Assembly (NCBI RefSeq): GCF_002979475.1
Contig: NZ_PCOY01000028.1
Coordinates: forward strand, 1-39,703
From: Microbacterium sp. MYb62
Lineage (GTDB): Bacteria; Actinomycetota; Actinomycetes; Actinomycetales; Microbacteriaceae
Reading direction: 5' to 3'
DNA: 39,703 nt
Part shown: in pieces, positions 38,941 through 39,703 of the stretch
Layout of the letters: the number at the start of each line of letters is the position of its first letter
How positions within the stretch are numbered: position 1 is the stretch's first letter
Program-made: the position numbers and the translations under genes
The notes under the pieces: model-generated
The model's database searches: none
The model's input: only the letters and a program-made list of their open reading frames with translations
What the model was told of the DNA's origin: nothing

Positions 38941-39011
38941 GGGGCTGTAGTTCAATGGTAGAACTTCTGCTTCCCAAGCAGACAGCGCGGGTTCGATTCC
39001 CGTCAGCCCCT
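38941..39011 (+). tRNA. tRNA-Gly (anticodon CCC)
   Basis: 71 bases forming a full cloverleaf. Acceptor stem GGGGCTG (38941-38947) pairs with CAGCCCC (39004-39010), discriminator T; D arm TAGTTCAATGGTAGAA; anticodon stem TCTGC/GCAGA with loop TTCCCAA and CCC at 38973-38975; T arm GCGGG-TTCGATT-CCCGT. CCA is not encoded. It reads GGG codons. Confidence 0.97.
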
Positions 39012-39037
39012 CTCAGAAGGTTGTTCCTCACCGCGGA

Positions 39038-39056
39038 CCGGCCCCTCGCAGGCCGG
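39038..39056. terminator. Possible hairpin terminator after tRNA-Gly
   Basis: CCGGCC-CCTCGCA-GGCCGG, a perfect 6-bp stem between the tRNA and the convergent SnoaL-like gene. No T-run follows in either direction, so termination is uncertain. Confidence 0.35.
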
Positions 39057-39088
39057 ATCCCCCGCGTACTGCCGGGTCTTCTCGGAAC

Positions 39089-39457
39089 TCAGCGCCAGCT
39101 GCCCTGCCACTCGTAGAGTTCTGCGGTGCTCTGATACTCGCGCAACTCGACGACCAGGCCGTCCGCGACGCGCGCGACGGATGCACCCTCGAATGTGCTT
39201 CGGTTCCCACCCCACGTGCACTCGAATCTCCACTGGGCGACTTCTCGATCCGGGGTCACGAAGTGATCCGTGATCTCCCACGAATGGACGAGCCCGCCGG
39301 CTTCGAACCACGCACGCGCCCACTGCAGCACCCGGTCGCGACCGCGATACACCGGTCCGTAGCACTCCGTGACGACACAGTCTTCCGCGACCGCCGCAGC
39401 GATCCGCTCCGCATCGTTCGCGACCCAGGCGCCGATGTAGTCCGTCAAGATGCTCAC
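39089..39457 (-). CDS. SnoaL/NTF2-like protein
   Basis: 122 residues from GTG 39455-39457, chosen as the conserved domain starts there (SILTDYIGAWVANDAERIAA); an in-frame ATG 39479-39481 would add eight poorly conserved residues. The cone-shaped NTF2-like fold is suggested by the N-terminal helix, VVTECYGPVYRGRDRVLQWA and the C-terminal strands EVAQWRFECTWGG and LVVELREYQST. Such proteins bind or transform small ligands; no catalytic Asp/His pair can be assigned with confidence. Confidence 0.8.
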   Translation of the reverse strand: MSILTDYIGAWVANDAERIAAAVAEDCVVTECYGPVYRGRDRVLQWARAWFEAGGLVHSWEITDHFVTPDREVAQWRFECTWGGNRSTFEGASVARVADGLVVELREYQSTAELYEWQGSWR

Positions 39458-39543
39458 CGCACCACCGTACGACCCACGCACCCTCGACGTCCGAGCCTTC
39501 GCGATCGCCCCGCCGGCTCACAGCGTGAAACCACGCGGACGAT

Positions 39544-39575
39544 TTGACGCCGCACCGTTCGGCGACGTAAGTTAC
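39544..39575 (+). promoter_or_regulatory. Possible promoter/operator for a gene leaving the window
   Basis: TTGACG near 39544 is followed after about 18 bases by TAAGTT, within the palindrome CGTAA-G-TTACG; GGAACGGTAACGG follows. The arrangement looks like a repressed promoter reading rightwards, ahead of GGAAGG at 39631-39636. Confidence 0.35.
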
Positions 39576-39642
39576 GGAACGGTAACGGTCCCGCCCGAAG
39601 GGGATCGACCGACGAGCGCACCTGCTCTCCGGAAGGACCCCC

Positions 39643-39703
39643 CTCACGAATTCTCTGCCCCCCGAGCGCGCACGCGAAGAAGCCTCGGAAGCCCCCGCCG
39701 ACT
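39643..39703 (+). CDS. Possible start of a gene running out of the window
   Basis: After GGAAGG (39631-39636) an open frame with coding-like composition begins near 39646 and would encode TNSLPPERAREEASEAPAD. No ATG, GTG or TTG sits at the expected distance; the codon there is CTC, and CTG 39655 is the first near-start. It could be a gene with an unusual start, a start mutated or misread, or not a gene. Too little sequence remains to name a product. Confidence 0.25.

Overview
The window is high-GC actinobacterial chromosome, most likely Microbacterium or a close relative in Microbacteriaceae. The evidence is strong G/C preference at third codon positions, a dnaK-grpE-dnaJ-hspR operon with HAIR operators, a DUF222/HNH endonuclease, the Dcd enzyme, frequent GTG starts, and several genes with a TAGGCT-type -10 hexamer only 6-8 bases before the start codon (leaderless transcripts). 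No insertion sequence, prophage, CRISPR array or plasmid function is visible. It reads as ordinary chromosome with a regulator- and transporter-rich accessory half.

Layout. 1-4.3 kb: the tail of an unknown gene, then the minus-strand heat-shock operon (dnaK, grpE, a DnaJ without zinc fingers, hspR) with a sigma70-like promoter framed by two HspR boxes. 4.3-6.1 kb: a truncated lipoprotein-like gene with an expanded signal peptide, next to a DUF222/HNH protein. 6.2-14 kb: an APH-family kinase, a MerR/GyrI-like regulator, a 32-bp tandem repeat array, a thioredoxin-reductase-like flavoprotein behind a DtxR/IdeR-like box, two lipoproteins, a DUF3817 membrane protein, and an AraC regulator convergent with an MFS exporter. 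14-15.1 kb: a RIO1-like kinase preceded by a 20-codon ORF and a hairpin that hides its ribosome site. 15.1-22 kb: a minus-strand catabolic operon (MHS transporter, YtcJ-like amidohydrolase, ThDP decarboxylase, agmatinase-type ureohydrolase) divergent from a double-module Lrp/AsnC regulator. This probably handles arginine or another guanidino compound. 22.1-25.1 kb: a UMF1 transporter, a CDF transporter and a lipoprotein.

25.1-37.7 kb is a series of divergent regulator/target modules: two MarR-type regulators with Gly/His-rich tracts around an ACATG-rich control region; TetR/alpha-beta hydrolase; DHA2 exporter/HxlR/NIPSNAP; SoxR/MFS/imine-reductase-like oxidoreductase with a textbook SoxR box; HxlR/DHA2 exporter; a second MarR/winged-helix pair; and a FUSC membrane protein. 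37.7-39.7 kb: a proline-rich membrane protein, dcd, tRNA-Gly(CCC), an SnoaL/NTF2-like protein, and possibly the start of another gene.

The most unusual feature is a set of tandem repeats (12-68 bp units) whose first copy spans or starts at a stop codon. They lie at no fewer than eight genes, and smaller ones sit at start codons or in signal peptides. They show no shared sequence, so they look like independent duplications tolerated at gene ends. A function in ending translation or transcription is possible but unproven.
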